NCBI RefSeq assembly: GCF_028750675.1
Contig: NZ_JAQQPZ010000013.1
Span: 835,753-899,752 of the forward strand
DNA: 64,000 bases
Source: Shewanella metallivivens
Lineage (GTDB): Bacteria; Pseudomonadota; Gammaproteobacteria; Enterobacterales; Shewanellaceae
Reading direction: 5' to 3'
Both the position numbers and the translations under genes were made by a program. The notes below the pieces were generated by a model that saw nothing but the letters and a program-made list of their open reading frames with translations, did no database searches and had not been told where the DNA came from. Shown here one piece after another: positions 44,775-53,793 of this stretch (its first letter is position 1; the number at the start of each line of letters is the position of its first letter).

Positions 44775-45152
44775 ATGTTAGAATTACTAAATGTCAACCC
44801 CAGCAGTGGCGAACCCATTTATCGACAATTGCACGATCAAATCGTGCGCTTAATTGTTGGCGGCCAATTGCACCCTGAAGATGTACTTCCTTCAGTGCGC
44901 CAGTTAGCCGAACATTTGGCGGTAAACCCAATGACAGTGTCGCGTGCGATGCAACAACTTGTTGACCAGGGTTGGGTTGAGCGTCGTCGTGGCCAGCCGT
45001 CACGCGTTGCCGCCAGAACATCAGCCAATAACGCCTCAGGTAGCAGTTTATTAGCGCCGCAGTTAAGCGCATTAGTTGAGCAAGCACAACAGTTAGGTGT
45101 TGATTACGACGAGTTGCAACAGTTATTGAAGCAATTTTGGCATAAAGAATAG
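44775..45152 (+). CDS. GntR-family regulator, YtrA subfamily
   Basis: 125 aa. N-terminal GntR winged helix (residues 10-78: GEPIYRQLHDQIVRLIVGGQLHPEDVLPSVRQLAEHLAVNPMTVSRAMQQLVDQGWVERRRGQ) and only a short C-terminal helical tail of about 45 residues, the size of YtrA-type regulators of ABC operons. It precedes an ABC ATPase and a membrane protein. The AAAGG site is only 3 bases from the ATG, which is short. Confidence 0.88.
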   Translation: MLELLNVNPSSGEPIYRQLHDQIVRLIVGGQLHPEDVLPSVRQLAEHLAVNPMTVSRAMQQLVDQGWVERRRGQPSRVAARTSANNASGSSLLAPQLSALVEQAQQLGVDYDELQQLLKQFWHKE

Positions 45153-45189
45153 CCGTCATTTAAGCTAAATTTTGGTAGGAAAGTCGAAC

Positions 45190-46059
45190 ATGGAAGCCGA
45201 AGATAAGCCCGTTTTACAGTTTACTTTAGTCAATAAAACCTTTGCTGAGGCTGACAAGTCTGCAACGAGTCATAAGGTGTTAGCCGATTTATCGATAACA
45301 CTTTACCCTGGGATGGTCGTGGGATTATTAGGCCAAAATGGCGCGGGTAAATCAACACTAATGCGGTGCGCGCTAGGGATTGTTGATATCGATAGCGGCA
45401 ACATCAATACCCTAGGCGAATCGCCAGAAAACCTTTCTATTGAAGCAAAACAGCGCCTTGGCTACGTGCCACAACAGCCTTTTGGTTACGAAGGCTTTAC
45501 CATCGATAAGGCGTTAGAATTGCATCGCAGTTTTTACCCACAGTGGGACATTGCCTTAGAACAAGATTGGTTAAAACGCTTTGATTTAGATGTCACTCAA
45601 GCGGTACAAAAACTGTCTGTAGGTCAGCGTCAATCGTTAGCGTTGATCATGGCAATGGCGTATCGGCCGACCTTGTTGTTACTCGACGAACCCGTCGCTA
45701 GCCTTGATCCTATCGCTCGTCGCCAATTTATGGGTGATCTGTTCGATCTCGCCCTCGACTCAGGCTCGGCGGTATTATTTTCATCGCACATTACCTCAGA
45801 CTTAGAACGTGTCGCTAGCCATGTAGCGCTAATCAAAAAAGGCGACTTAGTGCTGTTTAAAGAAATTGATGCCCTGCGTGAAGAGGTTAAATTACTCACT
45901 CTTAACGACGATACTAAACTACCTGCAAGCTACAGAATATTGAGTCAAACCGGGCAAACCATGCTGGTGGACACCCAAGGTAACTCGGAGGTGATTGCAG
46001 GTGTACAGAATGAAAAGTCATTAAATTTAGAGCAGTTATTTATGGAGCTGCACCGATGA
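45190..46059 (+). CDS. ABC transporter ATP-binding protein
   Basis: 289 aa. Walker A GLLGQNGAGKSTLMR, signature LSVGQRQSLALIMAM, Walker B LLLDEPVASLDP and H-loop SSHITSDLERV. The C-terminal extension of about 60 residues is not typical of transporters for small solutes. It overlaps the following membrane gene by 4 bp (ATGA). The ATG at 45190 has TAGGAAAG upstream; a TTG at 45172 is less likely. Substrate unknown. Confidence 0.88.
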   Translation: MEAEDKPVLQFTLVNKTFAEADKSATSHKVLADLSITLYPGMVVGLLGQNGAGKSTLMRCALGIVDIDSGNINTLGESPENLSIEAKQRLGYVPQQPFGYEGFTIDKALELHRSFYPQWDIALEQDWLKRFDLDVTQAVQKLSVGQRQSLALIMAMAYRPTLLLLDEPVASLDPIARRQFMGDLFDLALDSGSAVLFSSHITSDLERVASHVALIKKGDLVLFKEIDALREEVKLLTLNDDTKLPASYRILSQTGQTMLVDTQGNSEVIAGVQNEKSLNLEQLFMELHR

Positions 46060-47348
46060 GTGCGCTGCCAACTCAAGGTTTACAAGCCGCATGGCGTAAA
46101 CCCTATCAAGGTATGTTGCGCCTCTGGTTGTATGATTTAGGTAGCATTAGCTTTTTAGGCACTAGCCTGCTTGGGTTAGTGCTTGGGCTTGCGTTGTTAA
46201 TTAGCGGAAAAACCGACGTGGTGAGTTTGGTTTTTGCAATGTCAACTGTTTCGGCTGCTGCCGGTATTGCCTGGCAGTTAAATCGTTTAGTGGCGACCGA
46301 GACAAGTCAATTAATCCCAGGTTATCAAGCCAATGTATTGCAACAGGCACTGACCATCGCGCTAGCGGTTATTGGGTTTCAGGTGTTGGCCTGTGTGATT
46401 TTTTCGGCATATGAAGTGATAGCACAATTGTGGCTAGCCGTTGCAGTAGGGCTTGGCTTTGTATGGCTATGTTTGTGGCGCAGTCATTATTTTCATTTAT
46501 CGTTTGCGCTGTTTATTGCGGTGCCATTTTTAGATGAATTGTCCTCCCGTTTGTCGCTGTGGGCCAGTGTAATCATTGTTGCCATGCTGTTTTATCGTGT
46601 GGTTGGCTTGTGTCGACAGTTGCGCTGGAACAGTGATGCCCGAGTGGTGTACCTCAATGCCGTGCAAATGGGCTGGATGTGGTTACCGAGCATTAAAGGT
46701 GTCGCGTGGGTGGGTAAATTCGAGCGCCTGTTTCATCCAATGAATTTCTTTATTGGCCCAGTGTTAACCATGATGATGTTAACTTTGCCTGTTATCGCCA
46801 TTGGCTTAATGCTGATTTCGTGGTTGTTCGATTTTAACTTACCAACTGTGTTTTTAATTGCTCAATTTTCAGTGATCAGCTGTGCGATTATTCATTGGAG
46901 TCGTATTCAGCGCTGGCGTGCCACCGAAAGCTTATTTTTATTACCTTGTTACAGTGGATTAAGCGGGATGAAAGAAGCTTTTTACCGCAGCCAATATCGT
47001 TTTATTGGGGTAATGGTGTTGATGGTGACTGCAATAGGGGTACTGAAATCCTTGTTTGAACCACAACTCAGCCTGATGTTTTTAGTTCACCTCAGTTTAA
47101 GCACCTTTTGGGGCTGCGCGATTATGCTCGGCACTGGGGCAGCAAGCCGCAATAGTCACCACGCTACAGCGGCAATGTTGGTGGTGTTTGTACACTCGAT
47201 AATCGTCTCTATGAGTTTTGCTGCGCTAAGAGATGGCGACAGTATTACCCCGTGGTTATTGCTGGATATTCCGCTAACTGTAATCGGTGTGTTGGCATTA
47301 AGGTGGGGTAAGCGACAACTTTGGAAGCATGGTATTACCGCGCCTTAA
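46056..47348 (+). CDS. Polytopic membrane protein, presumed permease of the YtrA-type ABC system
   Basis: 430 aa with about ten hydrophobic helices. No strong family motif recognised; it has no classical ABC-2 signature that I can see. Position (4-bp overlap with the ATPase gene, in a gntR-ATPase-membrane order) says it is the transport partner. Function unknown. Confidence 0.7.
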   Translation: MSALPTQGLQAAWRKPYQGMLRLWLYDLGSISFLGTSLLGLVLGLALLISGKTDVVSLVFAMSTVSAAAGIAWQLNRLVATETSQLIPGYQANVLQQALTIALAVIGFQVLACVIFSAYEVIAQLWLAVAVGLGFVWLCLWRSHYFHLSFALFIAVPFLDELSSRLSLWASVIIVAMLFYRVVGLCRQLRWNSDARVVYLNAVQMGWMWLPSIKGVAWVGKFERLFHPMNFFIGPVLTMMMLTLPVIAIGLMLISWLFDFNLPTVFLIAQFSVISCAIIHWSRIQRWRATESLFLLPCYSGLSGMKEAFYRSQYRFIGVMVLMVTAIGVLKSLFEPQLSLMFLVHLSLSTFWGCAIMLGTGAASRNSHHATAAMLVVFVHSIIVSMSFAALRDGDSITPWLLLDIPLTVIGVLALRWGKRQLWKHGITAP

Positions 47349-47489
47349 CCCCCTTGTTTGTGGTTTATCAGTTTTGCTTGTGAACGTGATGTTAATCGCA
47401 CAAATAGAGCAAAAGCTCTTATGATTTTTTTTAGCTTCAGGTAGAATGCAAAAAGCGGAACACTTGTAAGCTAAAAAGGTCACTGTTAA

Positions 47490-49283
47490 ATGTCATTAAA
47501 TCAATACCACGTCGTACGACTTCTGCAACAGCAAAGTCAGTCTTTAGGTAACAACATTGCCCTGGAAGGCTTTGAGATGCCTGCACCTTGGCACACCGTG
47601 ACTTGGAATAAATTCAATACGTTAACAGACTCAGCTGCCCAATTACTGATTGAGTTTGGCTTACAAGTGCAAGACAAAGTGGTGATATTGTCGCAAAACT
47701 GTCCACAATGGACTTGTGCCGATATTGGCGCACTTAAAGCGCGTAATGTGGTGGTACCTGTTTACCCAACCAGTACACTTGAACAAGCGGTGTTTATTGT
47801 TAACGATGCCCAAGCTAAATTAATTTTTGCTGGTAATCAGCAGCAATATGACATGGCGTGTGACATTGCCGAGCAAGCCAGCTGCGTGCAACATATTGTG
47901 GTATTTGATGCCAATGTAACCTTAAAAGCCGACAATCACCTGTACTTTGACTCGCTATTAACCGCCCAATTTAACCCAAGCGTAACTCAAGAGTTAACCA
48001 GCCGATTAGCCAATACTGATCTCGATGACTTACTGACGCTGATTTACACCTCAGGTACCACTGGCAACCCAAAAGGGGTGATGATCGATTACCGCAATTT
48101 TGCGTCGATGATCAGCCAGCATGACCAAAAACTGCCTTTTATCGCCGGCGATGTGTCATTAGCCTTTTTGCCGCTAAGCCATGTATTTGAGCGTGGTTGG
48201 AGCATGTATGTATTGTGCCGTGGCGGACATAATGTTTACTTAAACGACACTAATAAAATTAAACAAGCTCTCGTTACCGTTAAGCCACATACCTTATGTG
48301 TAGTGCCACGATTTTTAGAAAAAATTTACAGCGCCGTGCACGACAAAGTTGGCAAAGCGCCTAAAGCACGCCAAGCATTATTTGCCTGGGCGATGAACGT
48401 CGGTAAGCGTCAATTTGAAGTCAATCAAGGCCGCGCTAAGCCGTGTTTATGGCTAAGTGCCCAGTGGAAGCTGGCTAACAAGCTGGTTTACAGCAAATTA
48501 CAGCAAGTGCTCGGCGGCCGGCTTAAGTTTATGCCAGTGGGCGGCGCAGCATTAGATGTCAATGTGGGCAGTTTTTTTCACAGTATTGGTGTGCCTGTAT
48601 TGTGTGGGTATGGCATGACCGAAACTTGCGCGACAGTGACCTGTAATACTTTGGACAATCGTGTACCAGGTTCAAATGGTAAGCCGTTAGAAGCCATGCA
48701 AATAAAGCTGGGTAAAGACGATGAGATTTTAGTGCGTGGTGACACTGTAATGCGCGGTTATTACAATCGCCCAGATGACACCGCCGAAGCCTTTGAAGAT
48801 GGTTGGCTAAAAACCGGTGATGCAGGGCGTATCGACGAGCAAGGTAACTTATACATTACTGACCGCATCAAAGAGTTAATGAAAACCTCTAACGGTAAAT
48901 ACATTGCCCCGCAGCGCGTTGAAGGTAAGGTTGCGTGCTGCCCGTTTATCGAGCAAGTGGCCATTGTTGCCGATGCTCGCAATTACGTATCTGCGCTTAT
49001 TGTGCCAGCATTTGAAGCGTTAAATACCTGGGCAACTGCGCAAGGTATTCATGTTGAAAACCCCATTGAATTATTACGCCACTCACAAGTGGTAGCGCAT
49101 TTTGAGCAGCGTTTAATCGAACTACAACATGAGTTAGCGGGCTTTGAAAAAATTAAAAAATTCACCTTATTGCACGAAGCCTTTTCAATGGAATCTGGAC
49201 TGATTACGCCAACTTTAAAGTTGCGTCGTAAAATGATTTACAGTAAATACCATCATGAAATTAATGCCATGTATGCTAGCTAA
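47490..49283 (+). CDS. AMP-forming long-chain acyl-CoA synthetase
   Basis: 597 aa. AMP-binding fold: P-loop YTSGTTGNPKGVMIDY (about 189-204), LPLSHVFERG, the adenine motif GYGMTETCA and the hinge YITDRIKELMKTSNGKYIAPQ with the catalytic Lys region. It activates fatty acids with ATP and CoA. The length and the FERG segment suggest the FadD15/bubblegum-like long-chain group, associated with the cytoplasmic face of the membrane. It stands alone and ends at a terminator. Confidence 0.9.
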   Translation: MSLNQYHVVRLLQQQSQSLGNNIALEGFEMPAPWHTVTWNKFNTLTDSAAQLLIEFGLQVQDKVVILSQNCPQWTCADIGALKARNVVVPVYPTSTLEQAVFIVNDAQAKLIFAGNQQQYDMACDIAEQASCVQHIVVFDANVTLKADNHLYFDSLLTAQFNPSVTQELTSRLANTDLDDLLTLIYTSGTTGNPKGVMIDYRNFASMISQHDQKLPFIAGDVSLAFLPLSHVFERGWSMYVLCRGGHNVYLNDTNKIKQALVTVKPHTLCVVPRFLEKIYSAVHDKVGKAPKARQALFAWAMNVGKRQFEVNQGRAKPCLWLSAQWKLANKLVYSKLQQVLGGRLKFMPVGGAALDVNVGSFFHSIGVPVLCGYGMTETCATVTCNTLDNRVPGSNGKPLEAMQIKLGKDDEILVRGDTVMRGYYNRPDDTAEAFEDGWLKTGDAGRIDEQGNLYITDRIKELMKTSNGKYIAPQRVEGKVACCPFIEQVAIVADARNYVSALIVPAFEALNTWATAQGIHVENPIELLRHSQVVAHFEQRLIELQHELAGFEKIKKFTLLHEAFSMESGLITPTLKLRRKMIYSKYHHEINAMYAS

Positions 49284-49304
49284 CGGTTTGAGTGTTTAAG
49301 CCAT

Positions 49305-49328
49305 AGGGCGCCTGATGCGCCCTTTTTT
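49305..49328 (+). terminator. Rho-independent terminator after the acyl-CoA synthetase
   Basis: Perfect 7-bp stem AGGGCGC / GCGCCCT with loop CTGAT and T6. Confidence 0.92.
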
Positions 49329-49392
49329 ATTCACTGAATTGTCATCTTTTTGTCTTATGCTCAAGTCTGTCTTACCTGACAGGCCATAGGAT

Positions 49393-50181
49393 GTGAAAAA
49401 GCTTAAGCGTTATCAATATGAACGTTACGCAGTGCTCTGTAAGGTAACGTATCAAACCGACTTTGATCCGCAAAGTTTGGGATTCTCATCTGATAATTAT
49501 GCCGAAATTGCCAATCGTTGGGGGCATATTTGCGCGCGGGTTTTGTGGCGCGATGATCACCCTGAAGTGCTGGTAGTGTTTAGGGGCTCGCAAACCGTAC
49601 ACGAATGGCTTATTAACATACATTGTTTACCCAAAGTGAAACGCTTTGTTGGTTGTCGTTATCATGTGCATGCGGGTTACGATTATTTACTCGAGCAGCC
49701 TAGTAACCCATGTGCGCCTGATTATCAAAGTGGCGTTAGTATTTATCAGCAGTTAAATGCCATTGTGAGCCCGCTGATTTTGTTGGGTAAAAGAGTCACG
49801 CTCACAGGGCATTCATCTGGCGGTGCGATGGCGATATTGGCAGCCGACAGGCTAGAGCGCCAATACAATAAATCAATAAAGCGTGTGGTGACCTTTGGTC
49901 AGCCTGCACCGGGTTTTGGTAGTTTTAAGCGCCAATATTTACTGCACAGGCGCACATATCGAATTTGTTGTGGCGTTGATGTGGTAACATTTTTACCGCC
50001 CCTGCCGGGGATGTTTCATCATGTTGGGCGTATGCTGTGGCTGCATAACGAGCGTATTTATGACAATATTTCGCCTTTTAAGCGTTTTGTATTGAGTTTT
50101 GCCAGTTGGTTGTTGTCGCCTTTTGCCTCTCATTACATGCACAAATATATTCGTGATAAAGATTTTTTTGATGACCTGTAG
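49393..50181 (+). CDS. Class 3 lipase family protein
   Basis: 262 aa. Alpha/beta-hydrolase with nucleophile elbow LTGHSSGGAMA (S141), the conserved VVFRGSQTVHEWLINI strand before it (about 61-76), likely catalytic Asp in CCGVDVVTFLPP and His in the HHVGRM segment. No signal peptide, so probably cytoplasmic or membrane-associated. The start is GTG with a poor ribosome binding site (AGG two bases away); no better start is seen. Confidence 0.85.
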   Translation: MKKLKRYQYERYAVLCKVTYQTDFDPQSLGFSSDNYAEIANRWGHICARVLWRDDHPEVLVVFRGSQTVHEWLINIHCLPKVKRFVGCRYHVHAGYDYLLEQPSNPCAPDYQSGVSIYQQLNAIVSPLILLGKRVTLTGHSSGGAMAILAADRLERQYNKSIKRVVTFGQPAPGFGSFKRQYLLHRRTYRICCGVDVVTFLPPLPGMFHHVGRMLWLHNERIYDNISPFKRFVLSFASWLLSPFASHYMHKYIRDKDFFDDL

Positions 50182-50233
50182 TGAGATGTGTCGTTAGAAT
50201 GGATTCACATCGATACATGATAAAGGATTTATT

Positions 50234-50647
50234 GTGGCAGACGCTCAATTTAGCATGACCCTTAAACCGCGTTTTTGTGAAACCGACGCACTAGGGCACA
50301 TCAACAACACAGTGATACCCGTTTGGTTTGAAGCAGCACGTGAGCCGATTTTTGATATTGTCAATCCGGGGCAAGATTTAACCAAGTGGAACATGATTAT
50401 TGCCGGTTTTACTATCGCCTTTACCGCGCCCACATACTACGGCACTGAAGTGACAGTAAAAACCCATATTAGCCGCTTGGGTAACAGCAGTTTTGATATT
50501 GTACAAAGCTGTTGGCAAAATGGTAAAAAAACCGCCGAAGCGACCACCACTATGGTGCATTACAACTACCAAACCGAAAAAAGCGAACCATTGACCGATA
50601 ACGTGCGTCAGCAATTAGCTGTGTTAACAGGGCCTGTATGCTCGTAG
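50234..50647 (+). CDS. Hotdog-fold acyl-CoA thioesterase
   Basis: 137 aa. Hotdog fold with RFCETDALGHINNTVIPVWFEAAREPIF, the 4-hydroxybenzoyl-CoA thioesterase/YbgC type with the Asp-containing motif ETDALGHINN. It should cleave an acyl-CoA thioester; chain length cannot be read. GTG start with AAAGGA upstream. Confidence 0.87.
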   Translation: MADAQFSMTLKPRFCETDALGHINNTVIPVWFEAAREPIFDIVNPGQDLTKWNMIIAGFTIAFTAPTYYGTEVTVKTHISRLGNSSFDIVQSCWQNGKKTAEATTTMVHYNYQTEKSEPLTDNVRQQLAVLTGPVCS

Positions 50648-50659
50648 GCAAACGGCTAA

Positions 50660-50917
50660 TTAACGTAAAAATTTAACCACATAACTGCAACTGGCATTAA
50701 TATTAAAATCGTTAGATTTTGCCCATGCCAGCCCAGTACGCACGAGCTTTTCGGCTATGCCTTGTCCGCGCAATTGCGGCGGTACAAAGGTGCGATGAAA
50801 ATCAATGTCGTTGCCTGACAAATGATATTCGAGCATGGCTTCGGCCCCTTGAGTCTTAACCACAAACCGTTGCTGCTCAGCTTGGTGTTTTACGTCTAGC
50901 GTATCCTGATTGCTCAT
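50660..50917 (-). CDS. Small GNAT-family N-acetyltransferase
   Basis: 85 aa, a compact GNAT as in YjdJ/NATD1-like proteins. The pyrophosphate-binding loop reads PPQLRGQGIAEKLVRTGLAWAK (Q/RxxGxG/A motif), with the C-terminal SCSYVVKFL. Acetyl-CoA use is expected; acceptor unknown. It is in an operon-like position, 36 bp downstream of a thioesterase gene on the same strand. Confidence 0.85.
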   Translation of the reverse strand: MSNQDTLDVKHQAEQQRFVVKTQGAEAMLEYHLSGNDIDFHRTFVPPQLRGQGIAEKLVRTGLAWAKSNDFNINASCSYVVKFLR

Positions 50918-50953
50918 GCTGTTATCCTTGTAGCATATTAATATGACTTAAAT

Positions 50954-51376
50954 TTATTGATGCTTCGACAAGGCGTCCAGTAATTCTGGCGTGAGTTTGG
51001 CTTTTTGTCCGGTTTTCACATTAAACATCACCACCTTTGCCCAACCAATAGTGGTGACAGCTTGTTGCGCTTGGCTAAACACAGTGTAATGCATGACAAA
51101 GCGGTCTTCAGTAATATCGCTAATTTTGGTACCGACAATAATGGTGTCTGGAAACATTAGCGGGCGCTTAAAGCGGGCGTTGGTTTCACTGAGCACTGGC
51201 CCAACACCTGTTGTTTTTAAGTCGGCAAGTAGGTTTATTTGGTTAAAAAAATCGAGGCGAGCTGTTTCAAAATACTTAAAATAAACGGAGTTGTTGACGT
51301 GTTGCAGCGCATCCATCTCGCCCCATGCAACTTGAATTTTGGTGGAGATAGAGTGTTTAGCTAAAAAGTCTTCCAT
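50954..51376 (-). CDS. Hotdog-fold acyl-CoA thioesterase, second
   Basis: 140 aa. AWGEMDALQHVNNSVYFKYFETARLDFF is the YbgC/4HBT motif with catalytic Asp. It is related in fold, not closely in sequence, to the gene at 50234 on the other strand. It is the upstream gene of a two-gene unit with the GNAT protein. Confidence 0.87.
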   Translation of the reverse strand: MEDFLAKHSISTKIQVAWGEMDALQHVNNSVYFKYFETARLDFFNQINLLADLKTTGVGPVLSETNARFKRPLMFPDTIIVGTKISDITEDRFVMHYTVFSQAQQAVTTIGWAKVVMFNVKTGQKAKLTPELLDALSKHQ

Positions 51377-51881
51377 GAGATACCTTGTATAATAAAGTTA
51401 AACGCTTGTTTGAAATCGACTGTTAATTTACCAGTCACAAGGCGGAACAACAAGGGGTATAGTGTTTAGTTTGCAAACTAATAAGGGTTTGATTTTGCTA
51501 CAGCCGGCTTTACTTACCAACTAGCGCATAGGGTGCTTCCGGCTGGGCGGTACTTTCTGCGCGGTTAACAAGGTAACAAACTCAACTGAGTTGGCCCCAA
51601 AAACTCTATTATTTACCGGCGTACGTAAAGCGATTGCGCTATTTGCACTTAAGCTTGAGGCTAATGCTAAATCACGTTGTAGAATGATTGCGAAGTCGCT
51701 CGTCGTTGAGCTTAATGATTACGAAATGTTAGAGATCACTCGAGATACCGATGGCGAGCATGGTGACCATTGTGAGGTTAAAAAGTGTATCTCCTGCTTT
51801 TTCTTGGTTAAGCTAACTATTTGCTAAAACAAAAAACGACCATCAAGGTCGTTTTTATTGGAACGCATTTACCGAAACAGG
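51377..51881. other. Intergenic region with one doubtful reading frame
   Basis: About 500 bp between divergent or convergent genes. A 78-codon frame (51591-51827, +) starts with TTG, has no ribosome binding site or family I recognise, and ends in a Cys/Phe-rich stretch. It might be a gene remnant. A hairpin terminator lies at its right end. Confidence 0.4.
51831..51859. terminator. Bidirectional terminator before mtnC
   Basis: Stem AAAACGACC / GGTCGTTTT with loop ATCAA, T-rich on both strands; it terminates the leftward mtnC gene. Confidence 0.85.
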
Positions 51882-52562
51882 TTAGTCGAATTGCAATTCG
51901 TTAAAGCTCGTCACCGTTTTGCATTTTGCTTTAACTTGCTCTGGTAAGCGCAGCATTTGGCACGTTGTCATGCCAGCCGCTTCAGCCGCTTTAAGTTCTT
52001 CTGGCATATCTGACACAAACAAAATTTGTTTCGGCTTTAAGCTAATGGTGTTGCAAATGTTGCAGTAGGCTTGCTTGTCTAATTTGTTACCGGTACGGGT
52101 ATCAAAATGGCCGCTAAATGAAGGGGTTAAATCCCCTGAGTCTGAGTGGCTAAACAGCAACTTTTGCGCATCAACTGACCCAGACGAAAAGCTGTAAATA
52201 CGGATACCTTTTTGGGTAATACGTTCAATTGACTCGATAAAATCTGGGTAGATATGACCAGTAAACTCAGCATTGTTGTAGCCTTGTTTCCAAATCAAAC
52301 CTTGTAAGGTTTTCAGCGGGGTGATTTTACGGTCTTCGTCGATCCATTGTTGTAAAATTTCGGTCACGCGTGCTAAAGATGCATCGGGTTCTAGCGCGAT
52401 GTCTTTAATGTCACTAATGCAATAATCGACCAATACATTGTGTTGATTCTTTTCAAGAAAATCAGGCATTGCGGTGCGTGAATATGGAAATAACACATCC
52501 TGAATAAAGTTAAGATCGGTAGTGGTACCGGCGGTATCAACGATGATAGCTCTAATACTCAT
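51882..52562 (-). CDS. mtnC: Acireductone synthase (enolase-phosphatase E1)
   Basis: 226 aa. A bifunctional HAD enzyme of methionine salvage: it enolises and dephosphorylates 2,3-diketo-5-methylthiopentyl-1-phosphate. Motif I is [22 protein letters not shown], motif [17 protein letters not shown], motif [21 protein letters not shown]. The ATG at 52562 begins the conserved [12 protein letters not shown]; a TTG at 52580 would run over GGGAG. No other mtn gene is in the window. Confidence 0.93.
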   Translation of the reverse strand: MSIRAIIVDTAGTTTDLNFIQDVLFPYSRTAMPDFLEKNQHNVLVDYCISDIKDIALEPDASLARVTEILQQWIDEDRKITPLKTLQGLIWKQGYNNAEFTGHIYPDFIESIERITQKGIRIYSFSSGSVDAQKLLFSHSDSGDLTPSFSGHFDTRTGNKLDKQAYCNICNTISLKPKQILFVSDMPEELKAAEAAGMTTCQMLRLPEQVKAKCKTVTSFNELQFD

Positions 52563-52942
52563 AAGATTTGTGACTCCCAAACAATAAATTAACTTAATGA
52601 TGATCCTATGCTTTATTGGCGTCTAAGGCTAGTGCTATTGATGAGATCGCACCGAGGTTTGGCGACTTTTAGTACAAGATGTGAGCTAGATTTAGATAAT
52701 GCTAAATTGCTCGAGCACAATGAGGGAAGCGTCGCTTTAGGGACACAGTTTCAAGCTGTTATAGCTAGCGTGATGATTATCATCATTCTGTTTATTAGGC
52801 ATTTTGGTTAATGTTACCAGAATTCAGTTGGGGTAATCGATAACCTTTATTTTTTGGCCTAGATCACGAATTAACAGGCCAAGGGAATATAGTCTAACCT
52901 TAGGAATGGTTTACATGATTGGATAATATACAGGAGTAAGTT
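52563..52942. other. Intergenic region before the YdcH-like gene
   Basis: No convincing gene. A 67-codon frame at 52608-52811 (+) ends in one hydrophobic helix but lacks a ribosome binding site. TTGGCCT (52855-52861) and AGGCCAA (52877-52883) are an inverted pair 15 bases apart, about 60 bp before the next start codon. Confidence 0.4.
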
Positions 52943-53182
52943 ATGTTAGGTGAGAGCCATGCGTTATTAGTTGATTTTCCTGAGTATACAGACACCATTT
53001 TAGCCTTAACCACAAAAGACGGAGAGTTTGCAGACTCAGCTCGTCGATATCATGAGTTAGACACCGAAATCCGCAAGTTAGAATTGAGAAATTCTCCTAC
53101 GAGTGATGAGTTTATGCATCAAGCTAAACATGAACGCTCTGTGCTTAAAGATAAGCTTTATCTTCAGTTTACTAAAGCGTAG
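52943..53182 (+). CDS. YdcH/DUF465-family protein
   Basis: 79 aa, charged and helical: HALLVDFPEYTDTILALTTKDGEFADSARRYHELDTEIRKLELRN then a conserved LKDKLYLQF end. This is the DUF465 (YdcH) family of small coiled-coil proteins with unknown function. CAGGAG lies seven bases before the ATG, and a strong terminator follows. Confidence 0.9.
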   Translation: MLGESHALLVDFPEYTDTILALTTKDGEFADSARRYHELDTEIRKLELRNSPTSDEFMHQAKHERSVLKDKLYLQFTKA

Positions 53183-53193
53183 CGGTTTGTTTT

Positions 53194-53217
53194 GAGCTGG
53201 AATCCAGCTCTTTTTTT
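53194..53217 (+). terminator. Rho-independent terminator after the YdcH-like gene
   Basis: Stem GAGCTGG / CCAGCTC with AAT loop and T7. Confidence 0.93.
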
Positions 53218-53490
53218 ATGCTTTTGTGGCCACTAACGTCGTGGCGCTTCGCTTACACCAGACCAAGAGGAAACCAATGGCTGTTCCCTCTTTTTTTTTA
53301 TAAAAGCATTGCCCCAGCCGCTTTTGCCTTACGTTCTCGCTATTTGAAAGGGAACAACCATTACTACATAGCGACGCCTTAATCAAAAACCGCTGGACGC
53401 ATTCTGAGTGGTCACTTATTAATGCGCAATGGTATAATAGAGCCGATAATTTCGCCACGTGGATGAATCCAGCTTTGACGCGTTTGTAAC
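53213..53490. repeat. Diverged, inverted relative of the 19-kb element
   Basis: Two blocks match, in reverse orientation, blocks of the element at 18828-19210: about 53222-53290 (with CGTCGTGGCGCTTCG and CCAGACCAAGAGGAAACCA) and about 53446-53485 (GATAATTTCGCCACGTGG). Between them this copy carries about 150 extra bases. Its hairpin AAGAGGAAACC / GTTCCCTCTT followed by T9 could terminate transcription. Confidence 0.7.
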
Positions 53491-53505
53491 CTGCTTCGGC
53501 TCATC

Positions 53506-53760
53506 TTGTCATCAAAAGTGAAAATGCTTAAAAGGTTGGCCATGGTGATTTACGAGCCGACTGTCCACCCCATGGCCGCTCATTGGCATCCATGCCATCA
53601 CGGCATTTGTGAATCCCTTCACATCAGTCAAGTGGTTGAGCTACAGGGATGTACTTGTGCTTGTCAAACAGTGAATGCCATGTCAAACCGTGAAATGAGC
53701 GTGCAGTGATACATTCATGGCTTTCAATTTTCAAACTAACTCAAACTAACTCAAACTCGA
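53506..53760. repeat. Repeat-like intergenic block with short tandem repeats
   Basis: Non-coding in appearance (CATGGCC, CATCCATGCCATCACGGCAT and other short inverted pairs). At 53731-53757 the 10-mer TCAAACTAAC is tandemly repeated about 2.7 times. The block CACATCAGTCAAGTGGTTGA and its surroundings give me the impression of a dispersed Shewanella intergenic repeat, which I cannot verify here. A 67-codon frame over it is Cys/His/Pro-rich and probably not a gene. Confidence 0.5.
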
Positions 53761-53793
53761 TCTAATACACAATTCATTCATGCTTTATATCAT

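Noticed and set aside
51591..51827. A 78-codon frame from TTG
   Set aside because: No family or start signal; kept only as part of the intergenic note.
52608..52811. A 67-codon frame ending in a hydrophobic helix
   Set aside because: No ribosome binding site, unlike all neighbouring genes; could be chance.
53216..53458. An 80-codon minus-strand frame in the 53-kb repeat
   Set aside because: Overlaps the repeat blocks shared with 18828-19210 and a terminator; no family or start signal.
53506..53709. A 67-codon Cys/His/Pro-rich frame
   Set aside because: Lies in a repeat-like intergenic block with internal inverted pairs; no ribosome binding site.
53720..53745. CAATTTTCAAACT shared between 18.85 kb and 53.7 kb as the other end of the repeat
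   Set aside because: It is in the same direction in both places whereas the other blocks are inverted, so it may be chance.
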